This document shows, piece by piece, positions 55,725 through 64,000 of a stretch of 64,000 bases of DNA (positions are counted from its first letter, which is position 1; the number at the start of each line of letters is the position of its first letter). The DNA lies in NCBI RefSeq assembly GCF_002215215.1, contig NZ_CP018632.1:6506501-6570500 (forward strand), given 5' to 3'. The translations under genes were made by a program, and so were the position numbers. The stretch comes from Granulosicoccus antarcticus IMCC3135 (GTDB taxonomy: Bacteria; Pseudomonadota; Gammaproteobacteria; Granulosicoccales; Granulosicoccaceae). The notes below the pieces were generated by a model. It searched no databases. It saw only the letters and a program-made list of their open reading frames with translations, and was not told the origin of the DNA.

Positions 55725-56317
55725 GCTATTTACCTGGGCCGGAAAAAGTCAGCTTGCAGTGTGCTTCTGGACTCTGCCAGTTTTTCGGTAGGCTTTGCCA
55801 CGACAGGATTCTCTCCAGGTTTTTTGGCCATACTGCTTTTAGGTTAATGTGTCTCGCAGTAATTAGGTTATTGTGTCAATCTCGACTCTCCGGGAGCTTC
55901 CCCATCAAGGCTGACACCCTGGACCATTGGATTGCGCTCTCAATATCGACAGTCTTGTGCCACGGACGACCAAATAAGCGGGATTGGACTGGCCACCGGA
56001 CATTCACCCAAGCTGAACCAGCGCCGCCACACCCAGATGCGCGTTCAAAACGGGTTTCAAGGCATCAGGATCAAGATCCAATGATCGTGTGACTACGTAC
56101 CGCCCACATATGCCGCGGAATTGACATCGGAAGCCAAAAGGCTGCACAATGGCCTGTTCATCGTCACGGTGCTCCGATCGGCCGGTAATCTTGTCCCGGT
56201 AAGGGCAGAAGCCTGGCTCCGGCGACATCCTTTGCTTGGTGAGTGGCAGCCTTCGGTTGAAATGAGTGGCCGCTATCACTACTAAATGCAGAGCGATATC
56301 AGATGTACAAGAACTCC
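55725..56317. other. 590-base region without a convincing gene
   Basis: Only frames without recognisable similarity occur, on both strands. It must contain the suf promoter near its right end. No IscR-type or Fur-type consensus was evident by eye. Confidence 0.4.
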
Positions 56318-56354
56318 AATATTCAGACACCGAGAGATACTCTCAATGAATATT
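56318..56354 (+). promoter_or_regulatory. Nested inverted repeat in the suf leader
   Basis: AATATTCA (56318-56325) pairs with TGAATATT (56347-56354), and inside it GAGAG-ATA-CTCTC (56332-56344) forms a second perfect stem. It ends 22 bases before the sufB start. It could be an operator or a leader hairpin controlling the suf genes; it is not a standard IscR site. Confidence 0.4.
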
Positions 56355-56376
56355 CATTTGTGTAAAGGATCCCGAT

Positions 56377-57813
56377 ATGATTGACGAACTTGATCTGGCG
56401 CTTGACAGAAAATACGAAGCAGGCTTTGTAACGGATATCCAATCTGAGACGTTTGAACCTGGTTTGGATGAATCTGTCATTCGTCGTTTATCCACGATGA
56501 AAGACGAGCCAGAATGGCTACTGGAATGGCGCCTGAAAGCCTACCGTAGCTGGTTGGAAATGGAAGCCCCTGATTGGGCAAATCTTGATCTTGAGCCAAT
56601 CGATTACCAGTCCATCTCCTACTACTCTGCTCCCAAGAGCATGAAGGACAGGCCTCAATCCCTGGATGAGGTTGATCCGGAGCTGATCCGCACCTACGAG
56701 AAACTCGGCATTCCCTTACACGAGCAGCAAATGCTGGCCGGAGTCGCTGTCGATCTTGTCTTTGACTCTGTCTCCGTCGTGACGACTTTTCGTGAAAAGC
56801 TCTCTGAAGCGGGCGTGATCTTCTGTCCCATCTCCGAAGCGGTACGAAATCATCCCGAGCTGGTCAAGAAGTACCTGGGCTCGGTGGTCGCAAGGAACGA
56901 TAACTACTTCTCTGCCTTGAACAGCGCCGTGTTCACCGATGGCTCTTTTGTGTATATCCCAAAAGGCGTCACCTGCCCGATGGAACTATCTACCTATTTC
57001 AGGATCAATGAACTCAATACAGGGCAGTTTGAACGCACCTTGATTGTTGCCGATGAAGGCAGTCAACTAAGCTACCTGGAAGGCTGTACCGCACCACAGC
57101 GAGATGAGAACCAGTTACACGCAGCCGTCGTAGAACTAGTAGCTCTGGACGATGCCAAGATAAAATACTCAACCGTACAGAACTGGTACCCGGGCGATGA
57201 AAATGGCAAGGGCGGCATCTACAACTTCGTCACAAAACGAGGCATAGCTCACACCAATGCGAGAATATCCTGGACGCAAGTAGAGACAGGGTCTGCAATC
57301 ACGTGGAAGTACCCAAGCTGCATACTCAAAGGTGACAACTCTGTCGGTGAATTCTATTCCGTTGCTCTGACTCGTGGTCGTCAACAGGCAGACACCGGTA
57401 CCAAGATGATTCACATAGGCAAGAATACCCGCTCCACCATCATCACCAAAGGCATCTCGGCAGGCAGAAGTAGCAACGCTTATCGCGGCTTGGTGAAAAT
57501 GGGTCCCAGAGCAGACAATGCCCGTAATTTTACCGAATGTGATTCTCTATTGATTGGCGACAAATGTGGAGCACATACGTTTCCCTACATAGAAAGCCGT
57601 AACCCGACTGCCATTGTCGAGCACGAAGCGACAACGTCAAAGGTCAGTGATGAACAAATGTTCTTGTGCCAGCAGCGTGGCCTGGATCCGGAAAAAGCGG
57701 TTTCCATGATCGTTAACGGCTTCTGCAAGGAAGTATTCAAACAATTACCGATGGAGTTCGCTGTCGAAGCTGGCAAACTTCTCGAAATAAGCCTTGAGGG
57801 GTCAGTAGGTTAA
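56377..57813 (+). CDS. sufB: Fe-S cluster scaffold subunit SufB
   Basis: The 478-residue protein is full-length SufB: N-terminal [30 protein letters not shown], and the beta-helix core with [23 protein letters not shown]. The conserved cysteine needed for cluster assembly lies in [23 protein letters not shown]. SufB forms the SufBC2D scaffold in which new clusters are built. AAAGGAT precedes ATG 56377. It heads sufBCDSATE, all on the plus strand with gaps of at most 12 bases or overlaps. Confidence 0.96.
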   Translation: MIDELDLALDRKYEAGFVTDIQSETFEPGLDESVIRRLSTMKDEPEWLLEWRLKAYRSWLEMEAPDWANLDLEPIDYQSISYYSAPKSMKDRPQSLDEVDPELIRTYEKLGIPLHEQQMLAGVAVDLVFDSVSVVTTFREKLSEAGVIFCPISEAVRNHPELVKKYLGSVVARNDNYFSALNSAVFTDGSFVYIPKGVTCPMELSTYFRINELNTGQFERTLIVADEGSQLSYLEGCTAPQRDENQLHAAVVELVALDDAKIKYSTVQNWYPGDENGKGGIYNFVTKRGIAHTNARISWTQVETGSAITWKYPSCILKGDNSVGEFYSVALTRGRQQADTGTKMIHIGKNTRSTIITKGISAGRSSNAYRGLVKMGPRADNARNFTECDSLLIGDKCGAHTFPYIESRNPTAIVEHEATTSKVSDEQMFLCQQRGLDPEKAVSMIVNGFCKEVFKQLPMEFAVEAGKLLEISLEGSVG

Positions 57814-57815
57814 GT

Positions 57816-58577
57816 ATGTTATCCATTCAAAATTTACATGCCGGCATAGAAGACAAAAGTATCATCAAGGGGATAGATCTAACGATCAACCCTGGTGAAG
57901 TCCACGCCATCATGGGGCCCAATGGCTCAGGAAAAAGCACCTTAGGCTATGTACTGTCTGGTCGCGATGGCTACGAAGTCACCGAAGGGTCAGCCACTCT
58001 CAATGGCGAAGATCTACTGGACATGGACATTGAGGAACGTGCTGTAGCAGGCTTTTTCCTCGCCTTTCAGTACCCTGTTGAAATCCCGGGCGTGAGCAAC
58101 ATGGTCTTCATGAAAGAGGCGGTCAACGCTGCACGTGACGCCAAAAAACAAGCGCCTTACACCGCGGGTGAATTTCTCAAATTGGCGAAAGAGGCCTGCA
58201 AGCAAGTGCAGCTGCCACTGGATTTTCTCAAACGAGGTGTTAACGAAGGCTTTTCGGGCGGCGAGAAAAAGCGTAATGAGATCATGCAGATGATCCTGTT
58301 ACAACCAACCATCTGTTTTCTGGATGAGACCGACTCAGGTCTGGACATCGACGCCTTGCAAACTGTTGCCAACGGCGTAAATAGCCAACGTGATGCAAAC
58401 CGATCGTTTGTGGTCGTGACTCATTACCAGCGTTTGCTGGATTTCATTGAACCCGATTTCGTGCACATACTGGCCGATGGAAAAATCGTGCAAAGTGGTG
58501 ATGCCTCCCTGGCTCTGAAAGTCGAGAAGGAAGGCTATGGATTTTTGGGCATCAACTATAAAGAGGAAGATGTATGA
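57816..58577 (+). CDS. sufC: Fe-S assembly ATPase SufC
   Basis: The 253-residue ABC ATPase has Walker A GPNGSGKST, Q-loop region AFQYPVEIPG, signature FSGGEKKRNEIMQM and Walker B ICFLDETDSGLDIDAL, all typical of SufC. It powers conformational change of SufBC2D. ATG 57816 is two bases after the sufB stop, with its ribosome binding site inside sufB. The length is standard. Confidence 0.96.
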   Translation: MLSIQNLHAGIEDKSIIKGIDLTINPGEVHAIMGPNGSGKSTLGYVLSGRDGYEVTEGSATLNGEDLLDMDIEERAVAGFFLAFQYPVEIPGVSNMVFMKEAVNAARDAKKQAPYTAGEFLKLAKEACKQVQLPLDFLKRGVNEGFSGGEKKRNEIMQMILLQPTICFLDETDSGLDIDALQTVANGVNSQRDANRSFVVVTHYQRLLDFIEPDFVHILADGKIVQSGDASLALKVEKEGYGFLGINYKEEDV

Positions 58578-59857
58578 ACCAATGGCTTGAAGGTGTCATT
58601 GCTCATGCAGATACCCAGGCGGCTGCTCATGCAGGGGCCACATGGTTTTCCGAACAGCGAGCTTCATCACTGGGCAAGCTGAAGAAGGACAACGCCTGGC
58701 CAACACGCAGAACAGAAGCATGGCGAAATACGCCACTCAAGCCAATTGAGTCGCGCCCTGCCCTGCTCTCGCCAATGGCTATATCCACCTGGCAAGAGCC
58801 TGCTATTCCTGAGTTTGAAAGCATCGACATATACATGGTTGGTGGTGAGCTGAAAACAGATCTCAGCACACTGAGCTTGCCAACAGGCATCAGCATCTAT
58901 TCATTGCATGATGAGAAAGCTGCAGCGCTAGCTAGTCAGTTCATGGGCAAGATCAAGCCTGAGAGGCATGTTTTCGGTCTGGTCAATGATGTGATTGCTG
59001 ATGCCGGTATCATCATTGATGTAGCAGAAGATGCCCTCATCGATACACCGGTGCGAATCATTCATGCAGCCACTGAGGGTGTTGAAAACCACTCCAGATT
59101 ATTGGTGAATGTTGCGAAGAATGCCAAAGTAACGATTCTGGAACACGGTATTGGCGAGCAGGAAAGCATGAACACCAGTGTCAGTGAGTTCAACATTGCT
59201 GACAACGCCACCTTGTATCACTATCGCTTTGCCTTCTTCACGCAAAAAGCATTGCACGTGGGCGGCTGTCATTTTCAGATAGGTGAATCGTCTTATCTCA
59301 ATAGCACTATTGTTGCTTTTGGCAGCGAGCTGTCCAAATTGAATGTGGATGTCAATTACCTGGGTGAGCATGCCAAAGTCGATATGAACGCCATGTATCT
59401 GCTTGCCGAAGGTGAGAATTTCGACCTGCAGAGCGTTATCGAACATGCCGTACCTAATGGTACGACTGATGAGAAAGTGCGAGGCATCATAGGTGATCGA
59501 GCTAGCGCCAACTTTGGCGGCCGAATTCATATCCATCCTGATGCACAGAAGACCCTGGCTGAACTGAACAACCGTAACTTGTTGTTATCTCGTCGTTCTC
59601 TGGTTAATACCAAGCCTGAACTGGAAATTTACGCTGATGATGTGCGCTGCGCTCATGGTGCAACCATCGCCGAAATTGACGAGACATCATTATATTATCT
59701 GCTGACTCGCGGAATTCCTCGTTCTAAAGCACTGGTGATGTTGAATTTCGGTTTTATCCAGGAGTTGATCAATGCTATCGAAGATGAATCAATTCGAAAC
59801 TGGTTAAACGATATGCTAAGCAATCGCTTCCAGTCCATGGAAGTGCAAGTGTCGTGA
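58574..59857 (+). CDS. sufD: Fe-S assembly protein SufD
   Basis: The 427-residue protein has the SufD build: a variable N-terminal helical domain (WPTRRTEAWRNTPLKPIE) and the beta-helix shared with SufB (LYHYRFAFFTQKALHVGGCHFQIGESSYLN, ASANFGGRIHIHPDAQKTLAELNNRNLLLS, PELEIYADDVRCAHGATI). The invariant His of SufD lies in CAHGA. It pairs with SufB and is needed for iron acquisition. Its start overlaps the sufC stop by four bases. Confidence 0.95.
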   Translation: MNQWLEGVIAHADTQAAAHAGATWFSEQRASSLGKLKKDNAWPTRRTEAWRNTPLKPIESRPALLSPMAISTWQEPAIPEFESIDIYMVGGELKTDLSTLSLPTGISIYSLHDEKAAALASQFMGKIKPERHVFGLVNDVIADAGIIIDVAEDALIDTPVRIIHAATEGVENHSRLLVNVAKNAKVTILEHGIGEQESMNTSVSEFNIADNATLYHYRFAFFTQKALHVGGCHFQIGESSYLNSTIVAFGSELSKLNVDVNYLGEHAKVDMNAMYLLAEGENFDLQSVIEHAVPNGTTDEKVRGIIGDRASANFGGRIHIHPDAQKTLAELNNRNLLLSRRSLVNTKPELEIYADDVRCAHGATIAEIDETSLYYLLTRGIPRSKALVMLNFGFIQELINAIEDESIRNWLNDMLSNRFQSMEVQVS

Positions 59858-61074
59858 GCTTTGATGTTCAGACATTGCGTGCGCAATTTCCAATATTAAG
59901 CACGCAGGTCAATGGCAAGCCTCTGATCTACCTGGATAATGCGGCCACCACTCAAAAGCCACAGGTGATGATTGATGCCTTGGTGGGGTTCTATACTCAA
60001 TGTAACGCCAATGTACATCGAGGTGCCCACGCATTATCTGACGAGGCGACTCGCCGATTCGAGAATGCACGCAATAGCGTCTTGACGTTCATGAACGCGA
60101 CCCGGCGTGAAGAAGTCATATGGACCAAAGGCACTACCGAGGCTCTTAACCTGGTGGCCAATGGTTTATCGAAAAAACTGGAAAAGAACGACGAAATCGT
60201 TGTGACCGAAATGGAGCACCATGCCAATCTGGTCACCTGGCAACAAGCCTGTGAAGCGAGTGGCGCCCTACTGAAAGTGGCAAGAATCAGCGACTCTGGC
60301 GAGCTCGACATGGAGCATTTCGAATCATTGTTGAGCGAACGCACCCGTTTTGTTGCCTTTCCACATGCCTCCAATGCACTCGGTACGCTGAACCCCATCA
60401 CTGCCATGACGGCAATGGTCAAATCCCGTGGTGATGCTCTCGTACTGGTTGATGGCGCACAAGGTATTGCTCATTGCGAAGTTGATGTACAAGCGATCGG
60501 CTGTGACTTCTACGCCTTTTCGGGTCACAAGCTGTTTGGCCCTACCGGTATTGGTGTGCTCTGGGGCCGTTACGATGTGCTCGAAACCTGGCCTGTTTGG
60601 CAAACGGGTGGCGAAATGATCAGCACTGTTGATTATCAACACGCCACTTGGGGAGAACTGCCCTACAGGCTTGAGGCAGGTACGCCAAATATTGCGGGTG
60701 CCATTGGCTTGGGTGCGGCGGTGGAATGGTTCACGAAACAGGATTTTGCCGCGTTAAGACAGCATGAAAGTGAAGTGCTGAAGTACGCGATGGAACTTGG
60801 TAGTGAATTTCCAGGAATGACTCTTGTTGGTACTGCCAGGGAAAAAGTCGGAGTGATGAGCTTTCTTGTCGATGGCACACACCCCGGTGATCTGGGATTT
60901 ATTCTGGACCAGCAAGGTGTTGCCATCCGTACTGGTGATCATTGTGCACAACCTTTGATGAAACGCCTGGGCGTTGGTGGTACCGCACGCGTGTCACTGT
61001 CTATCTATAATACTGTTGAAGATATTGACGCATTATTTGTTGCGCTGAAAAAAGCCCAACAAATGCTGACATAA
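59854..61074 (+). CDS. sufS: Cysteine desulfurase SufS
   Basis: The 406-residue PLP enzyme starts at GTG 59854, overlapping the sufD stop (GTGA). Motifs are YLDNAATTQKP, TEMEHHANLVTWQ, the PLP lysine in FSGHKLFGPTGIGVLWG, and the active cysteine in IRTGDHCAQPLM. It releases sulfur from cysteine as a persulfide and passes it to SufE, encoded downstream. Confidence 0.96.
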   Translation: MSFDVQTLRAQFPILSTQVNGKPLIYLDNAATTQKPQVMIDALVGFYTQCNANVHRGAHALSDEATRRFENARNSVLTFMNATRREEVIWTKGTTEALNLVANGLSKKLEKNDEIVVTEMEHHANLVTWQQACEASGALLKVARISDSGELDMEHFESLLSERTRFVAFPHASNALGTLNPITAMTAMVKSRGDALVLVDGAQGIAHCEVDVQAIGCDFYAFSGHKLFGPTGIGVLWGRYDVLETWPVWQTGGEMISTVDYQHATWGELPYRLEAGTPNIAGAIGLGAAVEWFTKQDFAALRQHESEVLKYAMELGSEFPGMTLVGTAREKVGVMSFLVDGTHPGDLGFILDQQGVAIRTGDHCAQPLMKRLGVGGTARVSLSIYNTVEDIDALFVALKKAQQMLT

Positions 61075-61086
61075 GGAAGAATAGCC

Positions 61087-61443
61087 ATGACTGTAGAAAA
61101 ATTCGTCCCGAACACCGCGCTGATTACTCTCACGCCACGTGCAATTGCACATTTTGAAAAGCAGCTTGCCGATAAGCCAGGCTCGTTGGTACGTTTGTCT
61201 ACAAAAGTGAGTGGTTGTACGGGTTTCGCCTACGTCATCGAAATCACCGATAGTGCTGTGGAGAAGGATGAGGTGCTCAAATTTTCTGACGCCTTATCTA
61301 TCGCCGTGGCCGAACAAGCTCATGACCTTATCCGCAACACAGAAATCGATTACGTGATGGAGGGTGTCAACGGCTTGATCAAGTACAACAACCCTAACGT
61401 CGTAAACGCGTGTGGTTGCGGAGAAAGCTTTAGCGTGGGATAG
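61087..61443 (+). CDS. sufA: A-type Fe-S carrier SufA
   Basis: The 118-residue protein belongs to the HesB/IscA/SufA family. The three cysteines are present: one in VSGCTGFAY and two in VNACGCGESF near the C-terminus. A-type carriers hand clusters to apo-targets. AAGGAAG lies eight bases before ATG 61087. Its position after sufS, rather than at the head as in E. coli, matches the sufBCDS-A-T-E order of other gammaproteobacteria. Confidence 0.93.
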   Translation: MTVEKFVPNTALITLTPRAIAHFEKQLADKPGSLVRLSTKVSGCTGFAYVIEITDSAVEKDEVLKFSDALSIAVAEQAHDLIRNTEIDYVMEGVNGLIKYNNPNVVNACGCGESFSVG

Positions 61444-61446
61444 ATC

Positions 61447-61986
61447 ATGTTACAGAAAATCGTGGTTACCAAGCGCGAATGTCGCGCGAGGCGTGTTCCC
61501 ACCGGCGAACCTCAAATAATTCCTGCCAATCAATTTGTCACTATTACCCAGGATCTGGGTGGTAGCTTCACGGTCACCTGGCGTGGCAACATGCTGCGAA
61601 TAGACGGAATTGATGCCGATGTTCTGGGCCGTGAAATGTTGACGGCGCCGGCTTTCGATGAAGACAATGAAGGAACGGATGTAAGCGAAAAGAACGTCTG
61701 GTTGGCGTTGGAAAGCGTATTTGATCCTGAAATCCCTATCAACCTCGTTGAATTGGGCCTTATTTATGATGTGGCGATTGAGCAAACCACCGGCATTGTC
61801 ACCATTCAAATGACACTGACGGCACCGGGTTGCGGCATGGGCCCTGTTTTAGTGAGTGATGTGGAAGACCGGGTAAGCACTGTACCCAATGTCAAGAAAG
61901 TCGTTGTCGAGTTAATCTTTGACCCACCGTGGTCTCGCGAAATGATGTCTGAAGAAGCTCAACTGGAAGCTGGATTATTCTTTTAG
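61447..61986 (+). CDS. sufT: Fe-S assembly/maturation protein SufT
   Basis: The 179-residue protein has an N-terminal domain specific to SufT (ITQDLGGSFTVTWRGNMLRIDGIDADVLG) followed by a MIP18/DUF59 domain (LESVFDPEIPINLVELGLIYDV, then MTLTAPGCGMGPVLVSDVEDRV with the conserved cysteine). SufT is an auxiliary maturation factor needed under high demand for Fe-S proteins. It begins three bases after the sufA stop. Confidence 0.92.
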   Translation: MLQKIVVTKRECRARRVPTGEPQIIPANQFVTITQDLGGSFTVTWRGNMLRIDGIDADVLGREMLTAPAFDEDNEGTDVSEKNVWLALESVFDPEIPINLVELGLIYDVAIEQTTGIVTIQMTLTAPGCGMGPVLVSDVEDRVSTVPNVKKVVVELIFDPPWSREMMSEEAQLEAGLFF

Positions 61987-61987
61987 C

Positions 61988-62404
61988 ATGGCAAAACTAC
62001 CTTCAAGTACGGAAATCATTGACGACCTGGCCTTCTTCGATGATTGGGAAGAGCGCTATCAATACATTATCGATCTGAGCAAACAGCTGCCAGTATTGAG
62101 CGATGCAGATCGCACTGACGACAGGTTGGTCAAAGGTTGCCAGAGCAGTGTCTGGTTGAAAACCAATACGAACACAAACCAGGACAAACTGCATTTCTCC
62201 GCTGACAGCGATGCCATCATTGTCAAAGGCTTGTTGGTGCTGGTATTAGCGGCCTATCAAGACAAAAGCGCTCAGGAAATCCTGGAGTTCGATATGGATG
62301 GCTACTTCAAGGAACTGGATCTGGAACGGCATATCACAGTCGCTCGGGGTAACGGATTGCGCTCTATTGTTGGCAAGATCAGACAAGAAGCAACACAAGC
62401 CTGA
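61988..62404 (+). CDS. sufE: Sulfur acceptor SufE
   Basis: The 138-residue protein matches SufE: FDDWEERYQYIIDLSKQLP, then the persulfide cysteine in RLVKGCQSSVWL, and a C-terminal helix (ARGNGLRSIVGKIRQEA). It accepts persulfide from SufS and delivers it to SufB. It starts one base after the sufT stop and ends 24 bases from the convergent iscR. Confidence 0.95.
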   Translation: MAKLPSSTEIIDDLAFFDDWEERYQYIIDLSKQLPVLSDADRTDDRLVKGCQSSVWLKTNTNTNQDKLHFSADSDAIIVKGLLVLVLAAYQDKSAQEILEFDMDGYFKELDLERHITVARGNGLRSIVGKIRQEATQA

Positions 62405-62428
62405 ACCCAAGCTCTTTGGACGCTCTCC

Positions 62429-62887
62429 CTACACAGAGGGTCTTTGTACCAATATTCTGTCCTGACGTAGTGAGGTGCTCTGTACTCTCTGCTGGTCTAT
62501 CATGTCCTGCAATGAAACACTGCTGAGAAAATCCTCGATCTGCGCACTAAGCCCCTCCCACAAATCGTGAGTAAGGCACCGTCCGTGGCTGTGACAATTC
62601 TCCTTGCCTGCGCACTGCGTGGCATCGACCGACTCATTGACTGCGCCAATGATCTCTGAGACGGAAACCAGATGTAAATCCCTGGCGATGCGATAACCAC
62701 CGCCCGGCCCTCTTGTACTGTTGACCAGCCCTTTACGCCGCAGCTTGGAAAACAACTGTTCAAGATAGGACAGGGAAATCTCCTGACGAGTGGAAATATC
62801 CGCCAGAGAAACCGGCCCGGAATCACCATGCAACGACAGATCAAGCATGGCTGTAACGGCGTATCGTCCCTTGGTAGTCAGTTTCAT
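62429..62887 (-). CDS. iscR: Rrf2-family Fe-S regulator IscR
   Basis: From ATG 62887 the protein has 152 residues. The winged helix is complete (KLTTKGRYAVTAMLDLSLHGDSGPVSLADISTRQEISLSYLEQLFSKLRRKGLV). The cluster-binding cysteines occur as CAGKENCHSHGRC, spaced as in E. coli IscR (Cys92, 98, 104). IscR senses Fe-S status and in other bacteria represses isc and activates or represses suf. Here it is convergent to suf, not its first gene, so it must act from a separate promoter. Confidence 0.93.
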   Translation of the reverse strand: MKLTTKGRYAVTAMLDLSLHGDSGPVSLADISTRQEISLSYLEQLFSKLRRKGLVNSTRGPGGGYRIARDLHLVSVSEIIGAVNESVDATQCAGKENCHSHGRCLTHDLWEGLSAQIEDFLSSVSLQDMIDQQRVQSTSLRQDRILVQRPSV

Positions 62888-62941
62888 GGTTACTGCATTC
62901 TGTAAAAATCCATGGCAGAATTTTCCCATAACCAAGTAAAG

Positions 62942-62964
62942 CAATCAAGTATTGTGCTTGACTG
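62942..62964 (-). promoter_or_regulatory. Inverted repeat upstream of iscR
   Basis: CAATCAAG (62942-62949) faces CTTGACTG (62957-62964) over seven bases, 7 of 8 positions matching, 55-77 bases before the iscR start. The half-site TTGACT also occurs in IscR type 1 sites but in the opposite relative orientation, so autoregulation by IscR is possible but not demonstrated by the motif. Confidence 0.35.
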
Positions 62965-63142
62965 TACTTTCAGGAAAACCTGATGGACAGCCGCCGAGAA
63001 CCGGGCATGAAAGCCCAGCCTATCCTGAATCTCTCAGGTGCAACCTACGCACTTATCTGCACGTTTGTACGCGTTGCGGTAATGCCCTATTGCGCCCTTA
63101 CAACCTATCAACAACGACCCATCAGCTGGCCTTTAGCGGGTC

Positions 63143-63251
63143 AGAAATATCGGTCATTTTTTGAACAATATTTCACAAACGTTACTTAACCCCCGTCACA
63201 GCGATCTATACGCATTCCACCCACAGGGTTATCCACAGTATTTGTGGATAA
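63143..63251. repeat. 109-bp direct repeat with paired DnaA boxes, copy 2
   Basis: This copy has the same length and about 91% identity by eye with 54091-54199. The boxes are TTATCCACA (63229-63237) and TGTGGATAA (63243-63251). The changes cluster in the middle, while the first 31 bases and the boxes are conserved. It lies 51 bases before the DUF3291 gene, in the place where copy 1 precedes yjjJ. Confidence 0.85.
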
Positions 63252-63302
63252 AGTTCATAGTCATTACCATGCACACTCCGAACATCTGAAAGGCTTGTAC
63301 AA

Positions 63303-63755
63303 ATGAACTACCAACTGGCTCAACTCAATATCGCCAGATTTCGGGTGCAGCAAAATGATCCTGTAAACAAGGGGTTTGTCGACAATCTGGATCGCATTAA
63401 TGCCATAGCAGAGAGCCAGCCCGGATTTCTCTGGCGGCTCAAGGGCGATGGCAATAACGCCCTGGATGTTGCAGCGTTTGAGGATCCCAATGTCATTGTC
63501 AACTTGTCGGTGTGGACGAATACCGAGTCACTGTTCAATTTCGTCTACAAGAACAGTGAGCACACGGGCATCATGCGCAACCGCAAACAGTGGTTCGACA
63601 GGCTGGAGTTCTTCATGGTGCTGTGGTGGGTGGAAGAAGGTCGCAGGCCTGGTGTTGAAGAGGCGAAAATGCGTCTCGATCTCCTGCAGCGAATCGGACC
63701 TACTTATTCGGCCTTCACTTTCAAGAAACCATTTGCCGCCCCGTCTGGCGAGTAG
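63303..63755 (+). CDS. DUF3291 family protein
   Basis: The 150-residue protein matches DUF3291, a ferredoxin-like/ABM-related domain: YQLAQLNIARFR at the start, FVDNLDRINAIAESQPGFLWRLKGDGNNA, and the aromatic WFDRLEFFMVLWWVEEGRRPGVEEAKMRLDLLQRIGPT block. Function is unknown; the fold suggests a small-molecule enzyme. AAAGG lies 11 bases before ATG 63303. Confidence 0.88.
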   Translation: MNYQLAQLNIARFRVQQNDPVNKGFVDNLDRINAIAESQPGFLWRLKGDGNNALDVAAFEDPNVIVNLSVWTNTESLFNFVYKNSEHTGIMRNRKQWFDRLEFFMVLWWVEEGRRPGVEEAKMRLDLLQRIGPTYSAFTFKKPFAAPSGE

Positions 63756-63761
63756 GAGGAA

Positions 63762-64000
63762 CTGACGCTATCTCTGGAGCTCCAGTTATTGCTCTGGCCT
63801 TGTAGCGATAGTGATGGCGGTGGCAACACGCCAGCTGATGACGATGTGGTCTTTGCAGGCTCCCTCATGGCTCCGGAGATCACAACGGGTGTAGAGAAAA
63901 TGCTCGATAGTCAGTTGAAAACTCAGCTTCGAATAGCTGACGATTGCCCGGCAATCCCCGCTGGTTATTCACCCTTGGCCGATGCCAGTATCACTTTTGT
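63762..64000 (+). CDS. Partial reading frame, possibly a lipoprotein
   Basis: The frame is open from just after the DUF3291 stop to the right window edge. It has a short Leu-rich stretch followed by CSDSDGGGNTPADDD, like the Cys plus Gly/Ser/Asp linker of lipoproteins, then an unrecognised domain. No ATG is available at the start (CTG 63762 or 63774 only), so it may be degraded or begin unusually. Confidence 0.35.
   Translation, partial: MTLSLELQLLLWPCSDSDGGGNTPADDDVVFAGSLMAPEITTGVEKMLDSQLKTQLRIADDCPAIPAGYSPLADASITF

Noticed and set aside
56004-56330. 108-codon minus-strand frame between yjjJ and sufB
   Set aside because: Not protein-like in composition and it would cover the suf promoter region.
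62942-62964. Reading the iscR-upstream repeat as a classical IscR type 1 site
   Set aside because: The half-sites are in the wrong relative orientation and spacing for the published consensus.
1-64000. CRISPR arrays, rRNA, tRNA genes
   Set aside because: No regularly spaced repeats, no rRNA stretches, and no cloverleaf with a T-loop GTTCRA pattern was found by reading; a covariance search was not possible.

Overview
The window looks like a chromosomal segment of a moderately GC-rich gammaproteobacterium. Pointers are a complete suf iron-sulfur operon with an IscR carrying the C-X5-C-X5-C cluster motif, a phasin (polyhydroxyalkanoate storage), a membrane PQQ glucose-dehydrogenase-type enzyme, a YjjJ-type HipA kinase and DnaA boxes of the TTATCCACA type. 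No rRNA, tRNA or CRISPR array was seen. The species cannot be named from the sequence alone.

Left part (1-13.3 kb) is ordinary metabolism and transport: a partial antibiotic-biosynthesis-monooxygenase protein, acetolactate decarboxylase, GlpD, a membrane class III adenylate cyclase, a four-gene dipeptide/nickel-family ABC importer behind a candidate Zur operator, a PQQ dehydrogenase and an endonuclease/exonuclease/phosphatase-fold lipoprotein. From 13.3 to 18.2 kb intact genes (phasin, a small neighbour, an HTH regulator with a large inverted repeat over its start) mix with decayed ones (rhuM, a LysR fragment, leuC, leuD).

The centre (18.3-48.4 kb) is a large, heavily rearranged defence island. 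It starts with an AbiF-like HEPN protein preceded by a promoter and a short terminator-ended RNA (an abiF-type ncRNA). Three GIY-YIG proteins follow, with an IS630 element that itself contains an IS4-family element. The rest is a minus-strand type I restriction-modification locus in the order hsdM-hsdS-hsdR. All three hsd genes are broken: hsdM by a 9-kb insertion, hsdS by an IS66-family element and hsdR by an IS5/IS427 element. Between hsdS and full-length hsdR, the 5' end of hsdR is present as three long copies plus a short scrap. Cassettes lie between the copies: a Fic protein and two toxin-antitoxin pairs, one of them decayed. The insertion in hsdM carries a two-gene module, a methyltransferase/PLD-like/methyltransferase protein of 827 residues followed by a thymidylate-kinase-like protein. 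I do not recognise this module as a described system. The insertion also carries two IS66-family elements and the start of a second hsdM.

The right part (48.5-64 kb) has a module bounded by two copies of one perfect palindrome (orphan DctP, CadC-like regulator, small secreted HExxH protein), a LysR beside a truncated SDR gene, and an EamA transporter. After that come the YjjJ/HipA kinase and sufBCDSATE facing iscR. A 109-bp direct repeat, each copy ending in a head-to-head pair of DnaA boxes, brackets the YjjJ-suf-iscR block. The window ends with a DUF3291 protein and a partial reading frame.
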